A DNA stretch of 64,000 nucleotides from Jejubacter calystegiae (GCF_005671395.1 NZ_CP040428.1:1-64000), one strand, 5' to 3'. Counted from the stretch's first letter, positions 47,782-60,704 are shown. The notes: generated by a model not told the origin, from the sequence alone. A program made the numbers and translations.

Positions 47782-47806
47782 TAAAAATCCCTACTTCGTA
47801 GGGATT
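47782..47806 (-). terminator. Rho-independent terminator (minus strand)
   Basis: AATCCCTAC / GTAGGGATT, 9-bp perfect stem with a TTC loop (47786-47806), followed on the minus strand by TTTTTA. It backs up the cysH terminator and insulates the cas operon promoter region. Confidence 0.75.
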
Positions 47807-47847
47807 AACCGTATTTAAAGTGAGGTTTTAATCACTAATTTACGTGC

Positions 47848-47870
47848 GTTCCCCGCGCCAGCGGGGATAA
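47848..47870 (+). repeat. Orphan CRISPR repeat, inverted relative to both arrays
   Basis: 23 bases identical to the core of the I-E repeat (GTTCCCCGCGCC + AGCGGGGATAA), preceded by GTGC instead of GT and followed by TTCA instead of ACCG. It lies on the + strand, opposite to the orientation of arrays 1 and 2, about 6.4 kb from the nearest array and beside the cysH terminator. No second copy flanks it. Confidence 0.85.
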
Positions 47871-47884
47871 TTCATTGATAAAAA

Positions 47885-47914
47885 ACAAAAAATCCCGGCC
47901 AAAAGCCGGGATTT
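47885..47914 (-). terminator. cysH terminator
   Basis: AAATCCCGGC and GCCGGGATTT form a 10-bp stem with loop CAAAA. On the minus strand it is followed by a T-rich run (TTTTTTGTTTTTT). It lies 21 bases after the cysH stop. Confidence 0.92.
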
Positions 47915-47934
47915 CTTATAACTGCCAGGAATTA

Positions 47935-48669
47935 TCACCCCTCATGCAACCCGCACTCGCGCTTAAGTCCAAAGAAGCGGGTTTCCTCTTCGGCCATGCC
48001 CGGCTCCCATTTACGGGTGGTATGGGTGTCCCCTACCGACAGATAGCCTTCGTCCCACAGCGGGTGGTATTTCAGGTCGTGCTGCTTCAGATACTGGTAC
48101 ACCGTGCGGTTATCCCAGTCGATAATCGGCAGAATTTTAAATACCCCGCGCTGGATGCCCAATACCGGCAGAGCGGCGCGGCTGTCGGACTGCTCGCGGC
48201 GCAGGCCGGCGAACCAGCTTTGCGCCCCCAGGCTTTCCAGCGCCCGGTTCATCGGCTCTACTTTGTTGATCTGGTTATAGCGCTCGATACCTTCCACGCC
48301 CTGTTCCCACAACTTACCGTAGCGCGCTTCCTGCCAGGCGGGGCTTTCGCTGGCCCGAAACACCTTCAGATTCAGTTTTAACTTTTCGGTCAGTTCATCG
48401 ATAAAGCGATAGGTTTCCGGGAACAGATAGCCGGTATCGGTCAGGATCACCGGGATATCGGGCCGCTGCCGGGTCACCAGATGCAGACAAACCGCCGCCT
48501 GAATCCCAAAACTCGACGACAGAACAAATTCGCCGGGCAGGTTTTCCAGAGCCCAGGCCACGCGCTCCTGAGCGCTCAGCGCTTCCAGTTGGGCATTGGT
48601 GTCGGCCAGCGCCTGGCCGCGTTGGTCTTTCGGTAATGCGTTTAGCGCAGTGAGATCAAGTACGGACAT
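47935..48669 (-). CDS. cysH: Phosphoadenosine phosphosulfate (PAPS) reductase
   Basis: A 244-residue thioredoxin-dependent enzyme that reduces PAPS to sulfite. P-loop-like [53 protein letters not shown] and the C-terminal catalytic ECGLHEG cysteine. Last gene of cysJIH; a REP-like element lies in the 90-base gap after cysI. Confidence 0.98.
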   Translation of the reverse strand: MSVLDLTALNALPKDQRGQALADTNAQLEALSAQERVAWALENLPGEFVLSSSFGIQAAVCLHLVTRQRPDIPVILTDTGYLFPETYRFIDELTEKLKLNLKVFRASESPAWQEARYGKLWEQGVEGIERYNQINKVEPMNRALESLGAQSWFAGLRREQSDSRAALPVLGIQRGVFKILPIIDWDNRTVYQYLKQHDLKYHPLWDEGYLSVGDTHTTRKWEPGMAEEETRFFGLKRECGLHEG

Positions 48670-48694
48670 AGTTTCCCCTTTCCCCTGCCCCCTT

Positions 48695-48750
48695 TCCCCT
48701 CACCCCAGCCCTCTCCCAAAGGGAGAGGGGGGGTAAGAGAGAGGGCCAGA
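48695..48750. repeat. REP-like intergenic palindrome, copy 1
   Basis: CCCTCACCCCAGCCCTCTC with the hairpin CCCTCTCCC-AAA-GGGAGAGGG at 48709-48729, between cysI and cysH. Similar elements occur at 52998-53041 and 61521-61560. Confidence 0.8.
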
Positions 48751-48759
48751 GGTTATCGT

Positions 48760-50472
48760 TTATTCCCAGAAATCGCGCGCCGGATCGAGGACCGGCCGCA
48801 CAATTCCGGTACGCACGGTGAAGTCGCCGAAGCCTTCGCCCGCTTCACGCTCTTTGGCCCAGCGCCCTATCAGTTCATCAAGGGATCTCAGGATCTCCGG
48901 CTCGGTGATGTTTTCCCGGAACATCCGCGGAATACGGGTGCCGATGCGGTTACCGCCAAGATGTAGGTTATAGCGCCCGGGTGCCTTACCCACCAGCCCC
49001 ACTTCCGCCAGCATGGCGCGGCCGCAGCCGTTGGGGCAGCCGGTTACGCGCAGAACGATATTCTCATCCTCCACGCCGTGAGCCGCCATTAGCCCTTCCA
49101 CCTTATCAACAAAGCTGGGCAGGAAACGCTCGGCTTCCGCCATCGCCAGCGGGCAGGTCGGGAAAGAGACGCAGGCCATCGAGTTTTCACGCAGGCTGGA
49201 TGTCGCCGCCATCAGGCCATGTTCCCGGGCCAGCGCTTCGATCGAAGCTTTATCGCTTTCCGGCACCCCGGCGATGATCAGGTTCTGATTGGCGGTCAGG
49301 CGCAGATCGCCTTTGTGGATTTCGGCGATCTTACGCAGGCCGGTTTTCAGCGGGCGCCCCGGGTAGTCCAGGATACGACCGTTTTCGATAAACAGCGTCA
49401 GGTGCCACTTATCGTCGATACCCTTCACCCAACCGATGCGATCGCCGCGACCGGTGAATTCATAGGGGCGGATCGGTTCAAAGGTAATGCCTGCCCGGCG
49501 CTCCACTTCGGCCTTAAAGGTCTCCACCCCAACACGCTCAAGGGTGTATTTGGTCTTGGCGTTTTTACGGTCGGTACGGTTGCCCCAGTCGCGCTGGGTG
49601 GTGACCACCGCTTCCGCCACCGCCAGGGTGTGCTCCAGCGGAATATAGCCGAACTCGCTGGCGGTACGGGCATAGGTTTTCTTGTTGCCGTGCTCAATGG
49701 AAAGACCGCCGCCCACCAGCAGGTTAAAGCCCACCAGTTTGCCGTTTTCGGCAATGGCCACAAAGTTCATATCGTTGGCATGCAGATCCACATCGTTCTG
49801 CGGCGGCACCACCACCGTGGTTTTAAATTTACGCGGCAGATAGGTCGCCCCGAGGATCGGCTCTTCGTCGGTGGTAGCGACCTTTTCCTGATCCCACCAG
49901 ATTTCCGCATAGGCCCGGGTGCGCGGCAGCAGGTGCTCAGAAAGCTTTTTGGCCCACTCGTAAGCCTCAGCATGCAGCTGCGACTCAATCGGGTTAGAGG
50001 TGCACAGCACGTTACGGTTCATGTCGTTGGCCGTCGCCAGCGCATCCAGCCCCACTTCGTGTAGCATCTGGTGCACCGGCTTCACGTTCTTCTTCAGAAT
50101 GCCGTGAAACTGGAAGGTCTGGCGGTTGGTCAGACGGATGCTGCCATACAGCGTCTTGTCGCCAGCGAATTTGTCGATAGCCAGCCACTGCTTCGTGGTC
50201 ATAATGCCGCCCGGCAGGCGGCAGCGCAGCAGCATGGCGTGGCGCGGCTCCAGTTTCTGTTCGGCGCGTTCGGCGCGGATGTCGCGATCGTCCTGCTGAT
50301 ACATGCCGTGAAAGCGGATTAGCAGAAAGTTGTCGCCCTTAAATCCGCCGGTCAGGCCGTCGTTTAAATCTTCGGCAATGGTGCCGCGCAGGAAGTTACT
50401 CTCAAGCTTCATGCGCTCGGCATCGGCCAGTTTACCTTCGACCACCAGGGGTCCGGGATGTTTTTCGCTCAT
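48760..50472 (-). CDS. cysI: Sulfite reductase hemoprotein beta subunit
   Basis: A 570-residue siroheme / 4Fe-4S enzyme that reduces sulfite to sulfide with six electrons from CysJ. Siroheme-cluster ligand cysteines in [19 protein letters not shown] and [17 protein letters not shown]. Two nitrite/sulfite reductase ferredoxin-like repeats flank these. Length matches E. coli CysI. Its start shares one base with the cysJ stop. Confidence 0.98.
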   Translation of the reverse strand: MSEKHPGPLVVEGKLADAERMKLESNFLRGTIAEDLNDGLTGGFKGDNFLLIRFHGMYQQDDRDIRAERAEQKLEPRHAMLLRCRLPGGIMTTKQWLAIDKFAGDKTLYGSIRLTNRQTFQFHGILKKNVKPVHQMLHEVGLDALATANDMNRNVLCTSNPIESQLHAEAYEWAKKLSEHLLPRTRAYAEIWWDQEKVATTDEEPILGATYLPRKFKTTVVVPPQNDVDLHANDMNFVAIAENGKLVGFNLLVGGGLSIEHGNKKTYARTASEFGYIPLEHTLAVAEAVVTTQRDWGNRTDRKNAKTKYTLERVGVETFKAEVERRAGITFEPIRPYEFTGRGDRIGWVKGIDDKWHLTLFIENGRILDYPGRPLKTGLRKIAEIHKGDLRLTANQNLIIAGVPESDKASIEALAREHGLMAATSSLRENSMACVSFPTCPLAMAEAERFLPSFVDKVEGLMAAHGVEDENIVLRVTGCPNGCGRAMLAEVGLVGKAPGRYNLHLGGNRIGTRIPRMFRENITEPEILRSLDELIGRWAKEREAGEGFGDFTVRTGIVRPVLDPARDFWE

Positions 50473-52268
50473 TAGTAAACGTCTCGCTGATAACGGCGCT
50501 CTACGCGCAGCTCACTTAAATATTCATCTGCCGCTTCCAGGTCCATACTCCCCTGTTCGGCAATCACTTCCAGAAGCGCCTGCTCAACGTCTTTCGCCAT
50601 GCGATTGGCGTCGCCGCAGACGTAAATATGGGCGCCGTCGTTAATCCAGCGCCACAGCTCTGCGCTCTGTTCGCGCAGTTTATCCTGTACGTAAATCTTC
50701 TCTTTCTGGTCGCGGGACCAGGCGAGGTCAATGCGGGTCAGCAGACCTTCTTTAACATAGCGCTGCCACTCCACCTGATAGAGGAAATCCTCGGTAAAAT
50801 GCGGGTTGCCGAACAGCAGCCAGTTTTTACCGGATGCCCCCTGAGCATCGCGCTCCTGCATAAAGGCGCGGAACGGCGCGATACCGGTGCCGGGGCCAAT
50901 CATAATGACCGGCGTTTCCGGATTAGCAGGCAGGCGGAAGTTGTCGTTGTGTTCGATAAACACCCGCACTTCGCCGTCTTCTTCCACCCGGTCGGCCAGG
51001 AAGCCGGATGCGCCGCCGCTACGGGCACGCCCTTCCACGTCGTAGCGCACCACGCCAACGGTGATATGCACTTCGTTTTCCACCTCGGCCTGGGACGAAG
51101 CAATGGAGTACAGGCGCGGCGTCAGCGGGCGCAGTAACCCGATAAGCTGCTGAGCCTCCAGTTGGGCCGGAGCAAAGCGCACCATATCAACAATCGGCGT
51201 GGTGGCCGCGTAGTGGTGCAGCTTATCGCGATCGCCCACCATCTCCAGCAGCGCGTCGTTCCGGGTCAGGGTGGCGTAGTTTTCCACAATGCCGCCGGTA
51301 TTCACCGTCAGCTCAAAGTGCCACTGCAGCGCTTCGCTGAGCGGCAGGGATTTACCGTTCACCTCAACGATCTCATCGCCCTTCAGCCACAGCAGTTCCA
51401 CCAGTTCCTGCACCAGCGCCGGACAGTTCTGATACCAGACGCCCAGCGCGTCTCCTGGCTGATAGCGCAGGCCGGAGTCGCCCAGATCAATTTCCAGATG
51501 GCGCACGTCTTTATCAGAGCCGCGCCCCGTAATCTTTTGATTCACCGCAAGCGATGCCGCGAACGGCGCCTCTTTGGTCCATGGCGTGGTGACAATTTCA
51601 TTCACCGCACCGGCAACGGCGGTGGGAGCCGGGGCCCCCTGAGGCGCTTTCTCCTTCAGGACCTCGGTAATACGCTGGCACCAGCTTTCCGCCGCGGCCT
51701 GGAATTCCACATCGGCATCCACGCGATCCAGCAGCCGTTCCGCACCCAGCTCCGCCAGGCGGGTGTCGAAATCCTTACCCGACTGGCAGAAGAATTCATA
51801 GGAGGTGTCGCCCAGGCCAAATACGGCAAAGGCGGTATCAGTCAGTTTCGGCGCCTTCTTCGAAAACAGATATTTATGCAATGCGACTGCCTCTTCCGGC
51901 GGCTCCCCTTCCCCCTGGGTGGAGGCAACCAGCACCAGCAGTTTTTCCTGAGCGATCTGCTTGAATTTATAGTCGCCTGCGTTGACCAGATTGACGTTCA
52001 GCTTCGCCGCCAGCAGGGAGTCACGCAGCTGTTCGGCCACCCGCCGCGCGTTACCGGTCTGGGAGGCGGAAATCAGCGTAATCGCCGCCGCTTCCGGCGC
52101 AGGGACTGCCCCGGCAGCCACGCCAGGCTGTTGGTTTACCATCCCCCAGAAGTAGCCGGAAAGCCATGCCAGCTGGGTGGGGGTGAAGTCCGTGGTCGCC
52201 GCCTGGAGGCGCGCCAGCTGTTCCGGTGTCACCGGAAGCAGCGAAGTGGGAGGGGCCTGAGTCGTCAT
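50472..52268 (-). CDS. cysJ: Sulfite reductase flavoprotein alpha subunit
   Basis: A 598-residue FMN/FAD protein that takes electrons from NADPH to CysI. Flavodoxin domain (about 63-200) with [19 protein letters not shown] and [23 protein letters not shown]-binding [25 protein letters not shown]-binding [19 protein letters not shown]; terminal [12 protein letters not shown]. First gene of cysJIH. Confidence 0.98.
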   Translation of the reverse strand: MTTQAPPTSLLPVTPEQLARLQAATTDFTPTQLAWLSGYFWGMVNQQPGVAAGAVPAPEAAAITLISASQTGNARRVAEQLRDSLLAAKLNVNLVNAGDYKFKQIAQEKLLVLVASTQGEGEPPEEAVALHKYLFSKKAPKLTDTAFAVFGLGDTSYEFFCQSGKDFDTRLAELGAERLLDRVDADVEFQAAAESWCQRITEVLKEKAPQGAPAPTAVAGAVNEIVTTPWTKEAPFAASLAVNQKITGRGSDKDVRHLEIDLGDSGLRYQPGDALGVWYQNCPALVQELVELLWLKGDEIVEVNGKSLPLSEALQWHFELTVNTGGIVENYATLTRNDALLEMVGDRDKLHHYAATTPIVDMVRFAPAQLEAQQLIGLLRPLTPRLYSIASSQAEVENEVHITVGVVRYDVEGRARSGGASGFLADRVEEDGEVRVFIEHNDNFRLPANPETPVIMIGPGTGIAPFRAFMQERDAQGASGKNWLLFGNPHFTEDFLYQVEWQRYVKEGLLTRIDLAWSRDQKEKIYVQDKLREQSAELWRWINDGAHIYVCGDANRMAKDVEQALLEVIAEQGSMDLEAADEYLSELRVERRYQRDVY

Positions 52269-52632
52269 GCGTCGTTATGTTCCAGTATGCTAAAAGCGTT
52301 CACCCGCCCCGTAACGTCAGGGAGCGCTGACGTTACGGCGCTGCAGGTATCCTGACTCCCGGGGGCGAAAACAGAAAGTGAAAGTAAGGTTAACGGCGGG
52401 GGTAATAACAATTAAAGAAGGGATGGAAATAATTAATAACCAAATCGCCTAACCGCTTTTTATGTTATTGATTAACGCAAAAACTGATTTGTTAACCAAT
52501 TGATTTTACATGTTAATCATAAGTCACAGTCTCTGAAAAGGGCGAAACTTGCGCAAAGCGGGTTTTAGTTAATGCCAAAAAAAAACATTTCCGGTACTAT
52601 GCGGCGGTTTTTTGTCACACCGAGGTCGGATC
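52269..52632. other. Divergent promoter region cysJ / queD
   Basis: 364 bases, AT-rich in the middle (52380-52520). It must carry the CysB-activated cysJIH promoter on the minus strand and the queD promoter on the plus strand. The stretch before queD (AAGCGGGTTTTAGTTAATGCC, then an A-run) was checked for a preQ1 riboswitch-type aptamer; none is convincing. No ORF. Confidence 0.45.
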
Positions 52633-52995
52633 ATGTCAACCACCCTGTTTAAAGAGTTCACGTTCGAAGCCGCACACCGGCTGCCCCACGTGCCGGAAGG
52701 TCACAAGTGCGGGCGCCTGCATGGCCACTCCTTTATGGTGCGCCTGGAAGTGACCGGCGAAGTGGATCCCCATACCGGTTGGGTCATCGACTTTGCCGAG
52801 CTGAAAGCGGCGTTTAAGCCCACCTGGGAACGCCTGGATCACTACTATCTTAACGATATTCCGGGGCTGGAAAATCCCACCAGCGAAGTGCTGGCCCGTT
52901 GGATCTGGCAGCAGGTAAAACCCCAACTGCCGCTGCTGAGCGCGGTTCAGGTAAAAGAGACCTGCACGGCGGGTTGCGTGTACCGCGGCGAGTAA
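52633..52995 (+). CDS. queD: 6-carboxy-5,6,7,8-tetrahydropterin synthase QueD
   Basis: A 120-residue enzyme of queuosine and preQ0 synthesis, converting 7,8-dihydroneopterin triphosphate. Zinc-ligand and catalytic region [20 protein letters not shown] with GHSF, then [20 protein letters not shown] and the terminal [12 protein letters not shown]. The start is ATG 52633 ([15 protein letters not shown]), preceded by AGGTCGG; upstream ATG 52612 adds seven non-family residues. Confidence 0.96.
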   Translation: MSTTLFKEFTFEAAHRLPHVPEGHKCGRLHGHSFMVRLEVTGEVDPHTGWVIDFAELKAAFKPTWERLDHYYLNDIPGLENPTSEVLARWIWQQVKPQLPLLSAVQVKETCTAGCVYRGE

Positions 52996-52997
52996 TC

Positions 52998-53041
52998 GCC
53001 TCCCCTCAGCCCGGCCCTCTCCTCAAAGGGGAGAGGGGGAA
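52998..53041. repeat. REP-like intergenic palindrome, copy 2
   Basis: CCCTCAGCCCGGCCCTCTCC, then TCAAA and GGGGAGAGGG. Lies just after queD, between convergent queD and queE, where it could help end transcription. Confidence 0.75.
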
Positions 53042-53106
53042 AAACGGCTCCCACACAATCCTTATCTCCAAAGGGAAGAGGGTGCTCAGATCTATTTAAA
53101 TCTGAA

Positions 53107-53778
53107 TCAGGCGATATTCAGATACTTATGGGTCTGCATCGACAGCCGCCAGTTGCGGGCGATGCAGGTTTCGATGCACAGGCGGGTCGCCTCTTCTTTC
53201 TGGCTGATGGGCTGTAGCGCGATAATGCGCGCCTTTTCATCGTCCAGAGTCTCCAGCAGTTCATCGAGCGCTTCAATGTCGCGTACCCGGCCGACCGGGT
53301 GTTTGATCTCATCGGCACGCTGTAGCGCCTGCGACAGCACATCATAGCCGCCACGCATATTCACCTTTGGCGAAACCGTCACCCAGGTGCCCGGCGAGCA
53401 GCGCACTTCGTGAGTACCGCTGGTCTCTATCTGGCAGCTAAACCCCTGACTTTTCAGCCCTTCGGTCAGGGCAGTCAGATCGTGGATGCAGGGCTCGCCG
53501 CCGGTGATCACCACGTGGCGGGCGCTGTAACCCTGGCGCTGAATAATGGCCAGCAGATCCTCAACGCCCGCCGCCCCCCATTTGTCGCTCTCGCGGGTCT
53601 TGGCCATGATGCTGAACATCGACACTTCCCGATCGGCGAGTTTTTCCCATGTATGTTTGGTATCGCACCACGGGCAGCCGACCGGGCATCCCTGCAGCCG
53701 GATAAAGACAGCCGGCACGCCGGTAAAGTAACCTTCGCCCTGGAGCGTCTGGAACATCTCGTTAATCGGGTACTGCAT
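53107..53778 (-). CDS. queE: 7-carboxy-7-deazaguanine synthase QueE
   Basis: A 223-residue radical-SAM enzyme of the queuosine pathway, acting on the QueD product. Cluster cysteines in LQGCPVGCPWCDTKHTW; VVITGGEPCIHDLTAL; VSPKVNMRGGYDVLSQAL. The start is ATG 53778 (MQYPINEMFQTLQGEGYF), as in E. coli; the frame is open another 21 codons. Convergent with queD. Confidence 0.97.
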   Translation of the reverse strand: MQYPINEMFQTLQGEGYFTGVPAVFIRLQGCPVGCPWCDTKHTWEKLADREVSMFSIMAKTRESDKWGAAGVEDLLAIIQRQGYSARHVVITGGEPCIHDLTALTEGLKSQGFSCQIETSGTHEVRCSPGTWVTVSPKVNMRGGYDVLSQALQRADEIKHPVGRVRDIEALDELLETLDDEKARIIALQPISQKEEATRLCIETCIARNWRLSMQTHKYLNIA

Positions 53779-53833
53779 AATCATCTCTGTCGCGTAAAGG
53801 AAACGCGGATTATCGCAAATCCGCGGCCCGGGG

Positions 53834-54535
53834 TCATTCACGACAGTGCGCGTTTATGGCTGCGGCAAAGCGTTCGGTAATCTGCCGGGGTCGGGTAATG
53901 GCCCCGCCAACCACCACGGCATGGGCGCCCAGCGCCAGGCAGCGAGCCGCCAGTTCCGGGGTTTCCACATTGCCTTCGGCAATCACCGGAATGGTCACCG
54001 CATCGACCAGTTCGCCCAGAAAACGGCAATCCTGCTCTGGCAGTTTGTGGCCTTTGGTCTCTCCAGTGTAGCCATACAGCGTAGGTCCGACGCAGTCGAA
54101 ACCGAGCGCTTCGGCGGTTTTCGCTTCATCCAGGGTGGAGACATCCGCCATCAGCACCAGCCTGGGATAGCGTTCCCGAATCTGCGCCACCAGCGTCGCC
54201 AGACTCTGGCCGCCGGGGCGCGGGCGGGCGGTGGCGTCCAGCGCGATGATTTCCGGCGCTACCGTCATCAGTTCATCCACCTCTTTCAGGGTCGCGGTGA
54301 TAAATACCTCGCTGTCGGGGTAATCACGTTTGATGATGCCAATAACCGGTAGCGCAACCTGCTGGCGGATGGCCGCAATATCCGCCACGCTGTTGGCGCG
54401 AATTCCGGCGGCTCCCCCCTGCTCTGCCGCCAGCGCCATGCGCGACATAATAAAGGGACTATGTAACGGCTCGTCTTCCAGCGCCTGGCAGGAGACAATC
54501 AGCTGGCCTTTCAGGCCGTTCAGTAACGTATTCAT
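53834..54535 (-). CDS. nanE: N-acetylmannosamine-6-phosphate 2-epimerase
   Basis: A 233-residue TIM-barrel epimerase turning ManNAc-6-P into GlcNAc-6-P. Family blocks: LIVSCQALEDEPLHSPFIMS, GIRANSVADIAAIRQQV, PVIGIIKRDYPDSEVFITAT, LGFDCVGPTLYGYTGETKGH and PVIAEGNVETPELAARCLALGAHAVVVG. One base overlaps the PTS permease stop, so it is coupled to that gene. No sialic acid lyase or nanK nearby, so it probably serves PTS-imported ManNAc or a related amino sugar. Confidence 0.92.
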   Translation of the reverse strand: MNTLLNGLKGQLIVSCQALEDEPLHSPFIMSRMALAAEQGGAAGIRANSVADIAAIRQQVALPVIGIIKRDYPDSEVFITATLKEVDELMTVAPEIIALDATARPRPGGQSLATLVAQIRERYPRLVLMADVSTLDEAKTAEALGFDCVGPTLYGYTGETKGHKLPEQDCRFLGELVDAVTIPVIAEGNVETPELAARCLALGAHAVVVGGAITRPRQITERFAAAINAHCRE

Positions 54536-56088
54536 CAGGCTAAAATCTCTTCTACTTCATTTCTGATAATGGTGACGTGCGGGCCATAGACCACCTGCAC
54601 GCCGTTGCCACGCAAAATCACGCCGTGGGCGCCGGTCGCTTTTAGCGCCGCCTCGTCCACTTTGCTTCCATCTTTTACCGTCACGCGTAAACGCGTGGCG
54701 CAACAGTCCACCTCTTCCAGGTTATCTCTGCCGCCCAGTCCGGCCACGATGGCCTGAGCCCGTTCGCCCGAGGCGAACTCACTCTGCTCCACGTTCTCTT
54801 TCTCCCTGCCTGGGGTGGCGAAACCGAAGCGGACAATGGCGAAGCGGAAGGTAAAGTAGTAGAGGAAGAACCACGGAACGCCGACCAGGGGTACATACAT
54901 CCAGTGGGTTTTCGCCTCGCCCTGCAGCACGCCGAACAGCATGAAGTCGATAAAGCCGCCGGAGAACGTCTGGCCGATGGTGATGTGCAGGATATGGGCC
55001 AGCATGAAGGCCAGGCCATCGAACAGGGCATGGATAACGTAAAGCGCAGGGGCCACAAACAGGAACGAGAACTCAATAGGCTCGGTAATGCCGGTCAGGA
55101 ATGAGGTCAGCGCCGCCGAAAGCAACAGTCCAGCCACGCGCTTTTTATTTTCGGGTTTCGCCGTGTGGTACATCGCAAGGCAGGCGCCCAGCAGCCCGAA
55201 CATCATGGTGATAAAACGCCCGGACATAAAACGTGAAGTCCCGACATAAAACTGCTGAGTCGCGGGATCGCCCAGTTGGGCAAAGAAGATGCGCTGCGTG
55301 CCTTCCACCAGCTGGCCGTTGATCATCTCAGTGCCGCCCAGCGCCGTGGTCCAGAAGGGCAAATAGAAAATATGATGCAGACCGAAGGGACCCAGCATGC
55401 GCAGTATAAAGCCGTACAGGAACGTCCCCAGATAACCGGTGGCATCCACCAGCCCGCCCAGCCCAAAAATCAGCGCCTGAAAATGGGGCCAGATAACGGT
55501 CATGACGGCCCCCACTACGATGGCGGCCAGGGAGCTGACGATCGGCACAAAGCGCGAACCGCCGAAGAACCCCAGGAACTGCGGCAGCGCAATATTGCGA
55601 AAGCGATGATGCAGCGCACAGGTCACCAGACCGATAACCACCCCGCCGAAGACGCCGGTTTCCAGAGTCTGAATACCCAGCGTCATTCCCTGCCCTACCG
55701 CGCCAGGATTCTCCTGCGCCAGGGTGCCGGTCAGAATCAGCAAGGCATTAATGGTGGCGTTCATCACCAGGAACGCCAGCAGCGCCGACAGCCCGGCGGT
55801 GCCTTTATCGCTCTTCGCCAGCCCCACCGCCACACCTACCGCAAACAGCACCGACAGATTGGCAAATACGATGGCACCGGCGCTGCTCATAATGGTGAAT
55901 ATCGCCTGCAGCCAGTCGACATCCAGGAAAGGATACGCCGTGATGGTGTTGGGATTAGAGAGCGCGCCGCCAATCCCCAACAGCAACCCTGCCGCCGGAA
56001 GCACGGCAATCGGCAACATAAAGGATTTGCCAAAGCGCTGCGCTTTTTCGAACCAGCCTCCCGATGAGGCGCCACTGAATACAGACAT
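54535..56088 (-). CDS. PTS sugar transporter EIICB (glucose / N-acetylglucosamine superfamily)
   Basis: A 517-residue inner-membrane permease that imports and phosphorylates a sugar. The EIIC domain (about 10-420) begins FGKSFMLPIAVLPAAGLLLG and contains LTGITEPIEFSFLFVAPALY. The EIIB domain (about 438-517) has the phospho-cysteine C463 in EVDCCATRLRVTVKDGSK. No EIIA domain, so it must use EIIA-Glc (Crr) or another. Together with the downstream ManNAc-6-P epimerase and the divergent RpiR regulator, ManNAc or a related amino sugar is the likely substrate (inference). Confidence 0.88.
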   Translation of the reverse strand: MSVFSGASSGGWFEKAQRFGKSFMLPIAVLPAAGLLLGIGGALSNPNTITAYPFLDVDWLQAIFTIMSSAGAIVFANLSVLFAVGVAVGLAKSDKGTAGLSALLAFLVMNATINALLILTGTLAQENPGAVGQGMTLGIQTLETGVFGGVVIGLVTCALHHRFRNIALPQFLGFFGGSRFVPIVSSLAAIVVGAVMTVIWPHFQALIFGLGGLVDATGYLGTFLYGFILRMLGPFGLHHIFYLPFWTTALGGTEMINGQLVEGTQRIFFAQLGDPATQQFYVGTSRFMSGRFITMMFGLLGACLAMYHTAKPENKKRVAGLLLSAALTSFLTGITEPIEFSFLFVAPALYVIHALFDGLAFMLAHILHITIGQTFSGGFIDFMLFGVLQGEAKTHWMYVPLVGVPWFFLYYFTFRFAIVRFGFATPGREKENVEQSEFASGERAQAIVAGLGGRDNLEEVDCCATRLRVTVKDGSKVDEAALKATGAHGVILRGNGVQVVYGPHVTIIRNEVEEILA

Positions 56089-56109
56089 AAGGTTTCTCCC
56101 TGCAGAATA

Positions 56110-56160
56110 TGGTGAAAATTATTACCACATAAAATCTATATATTGAAAATTATCACCAGA
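56110..56160. promoter_or_regulatory. Two operator-like sites between the PTS operon and its RpiR regulator
   Basis: TGAAAATTATTACCA at 56113-56127 and TGAAAATTATCACCA at 56144-56158 differ by one base and start 31 bases apart (three helical turns). The first is part of a near-palindrome TGGTGAAAATTATTACCA. They lie in the divergent intergenic region; the adjacent RpiR-family gene is the likely binder. Confidence 0.7.
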
Positions 56161-56255
56161 AGTCGGGAGACGGATCATACTTTTTTAAAATGACTGGCGT
56201 CAGCAACCCGCTTTCCGCCACACTAACCGGTAGCAAAACGCATTAAGGAACTTGC

Positions 56256-57080
56256 ATGTCAGAACATGAAAACCTGCTGCTCAGGCTGCGGCAGAGCGTA
56301 TCCGGATACAGCCCGACCCAGCAGAAGCTGGGGGAGTTTGTGTTAAACGCCCCCGCCAGCGTGCTCTACCTGACCATTACCGAACTGGCGCGGGAAAGCG
56401 AAACCAGCGAGGCAAGCGTCACCCGGCTGTGCCGGACGCTGGGATGCAAAGGCTATAACGAATTTAAAATGGCGCTGGCGCTGGATATTCAGCACCAGAC
56501 CGCGCCGCGCCAGGCAGGAGATGAGATCGATCGGGTGGTGGAAGAGTCGGTACAGGCGCTACAGGATACGGCGAAACTGCTGGATCGCCAGATGCTGAAA
56601 GCGGCGGCGCAGGCGCTGCATCAGGCACGTTCGGTGCAGATATACGGCGTTGCGGCAAGCGCCATCCCCGGGGATTACCTTCAGTATAAGCTGCTGCGCT
56701 TCGGCAAAAGCACGCAACAGTACAGCGATATGCATCGCGCGGCGATGAACGCGGCAACGCTCGGTCAGGAGGATCTGGTGGTGGCGATCTCCAGTTCGGG
56801 ATCCACCCGCGATCTGCTGCACGTGGTGAAGCTGGCCCGCAAGCGCGGCGTGAAGATTCTGGCGCTCAGCAACACCCCTTCCAGTCCGCTGGCGTCGTTA
56901 AGCGATATGCTGCTGGTGGCGGCGACGCCAGAAGGTCCTCTGAGCGGCGGCGCGCTGAATGCCAAAATCAGCGTGATGCTGCTGGTAGAGCTGCTGGCGA
57001 TGTCTCTCATCGCTATTGATGAGCGCTATGCCGAACTCAGTCAGCAAACGGCCAGCGCAACGCTGCCGCTGTTGCTGTAA
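56256..57080 (+). CDS. RpiR-family transcriptional regulator (HTH + SIS)
   Basis: A 274-residue regulator. HTH domain (about 1-78): SPTQQKLGEFVLNAPASVLY, TITELARESETSEASVTRLC, RTLGCKGYNEFKMALALD. SIS domain (about 110-250): ARSVQIYGVAASAIPGDYLQ, DLVVAISSSGSTRDLLHVVK. SIS domains of this family bind phosphosugars. Divergent from the PTS-nanE operon; AAGGAA precedes the ATG. It probably controls uptake of the amino sugar in response to its phosphate. Confidence 0.88.
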   Translation: MSEHENLLLRLRQSVSGYSPTQQKLGEFVLNAPASVLYLTITELARESETSEASVTRLCRTLGCKGYNEFKMALALDIQHQTAPRQAGDEIDRVVEESVQALQDTAKLLDRQMLKAAAQALHQARSVQIYGVAASAIPGDYLQYKLLRFGKSTQQYSDMHRAAMNAATLGQEDLVVAISSSGSTRDLLHVVKLARKRGVKILALSNTPSSPLASLSDMLLVAATPEGPLSGGALNAKISVMLLVELLAMSLIAIDERYAELSQQTASATLPLLL

Positions 57081-57385
57081 AGCGGCGGGCATTGCATATT
57101 AGCGTGAGCCTGATTTTGAATGAATATGATGTGTTGGAGAAGATTCCGTTCACCTTAAGGTGATTTTTCATATGTGAATACCGGCGCCGGTGAACGTGTC
57201 AGCGGCGTTTTTTACCGCCGGGGAGCCCGGGCCGCCAGGGGGGTGGCGACTGAGCCCCCCTGGCCCGTTCACGTGTTCCGAATTAACAAAGAAGCGCTTA
57301 CTAAAAGTGAACGGAACTTTCTCCGACGTGTTCATATTCCATCCATTTTCGAACACTCCACGCTAATCCGCGACGAACCATAAAA
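57081..57385. other. Intergenic region between the RpiR gene and eno
   Basis: About 305 bases. CACCTTAAGGTGATTTTTC near 57150 could be a weak terminator for the RpiR gene. A GC-rich hairpin-forming stretch (GGGCCGCCAGGGGGG against CCCCCCTGGCCC, about 57227-57264) stands out, followed by AT-rich sequence. No ORF with a ribosome binding site was seen. Confidence 0.45.
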
Positions 57386-57415
57386 AAAGCCCCGGCAGTT
57401 TCCTGCCGGGGCTTT
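57386..57415 (-). terminator. eno terminator
   Basis: AAAGCCCCGGCAG and CTGCCGGGGCTTT form a 13-bp stem with loop TTTC, followed on the minus strand by TTTT. Lies 24 bases after the eno stop. Confidence 0.92.
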
Positions 57416-57438
57416 CAGAGACTCATTAATGCAGACGC

Positions 57439-58752
<1,314 letters not shown>

Positions 58753-58841
58753 TCACTGGTTAAACTAAAAAAATCCGGACCAGCAGCGCGTATCCTCATC
58801 CTGCTCGGAATGCGATGGAGCCGCGCTGCCATTAATTATCG

Positions 58842-60494
<1,653 letters not shown>

Positions 60495-60670
60495 TTAGGT
60501 TTAAAGACGATGGAATAACCAGGACGGGAAAGCAGTATACCCGATTCATATGGGTCCCACAAACATTCCTTCTCCAGGCTCCAGCCATTCATCTGGCCGC
60601 CGCAGGGCATAGAAAATAGCGACCGGGCAGGAAATGTTTTTGATGCAAATCAATAGCTTGTTAATTAAAA

Positions 60671-60704
60671 TTTTCGCCAGGCGGGCTCCTGGCGAAAAAA
60701 GTCG
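60671..60704 (-). terminator. mazG terminator
   Basis: TTTTCGCCAGG and CCTGGCGAAAA form an 11-bp stem with loop CGGGCT; on the minus strand TTTTAATTAA follows. It lies directly after the mazG stop (60705). Confidence 0.85.

Noticed and set aside
47606-47818. A 70-residue + strand frame in the cas8e-cysH gap
   Set aside because: No ribosome binding site, composition unlike a protein, and it crosses the terminator hairpin.
52269-52632. preQ1 riboswitch upstream of queD
   Set aside because: No aptamer-like stem with the A-rich tail and no ribosome-site overlap could be traced.
57168-57356. Minus-strand 62-residue frame upstream of the eno terminator
   Set aside because: Lies across a GC-rich hairpin, has no ribosome binding site and no family features.
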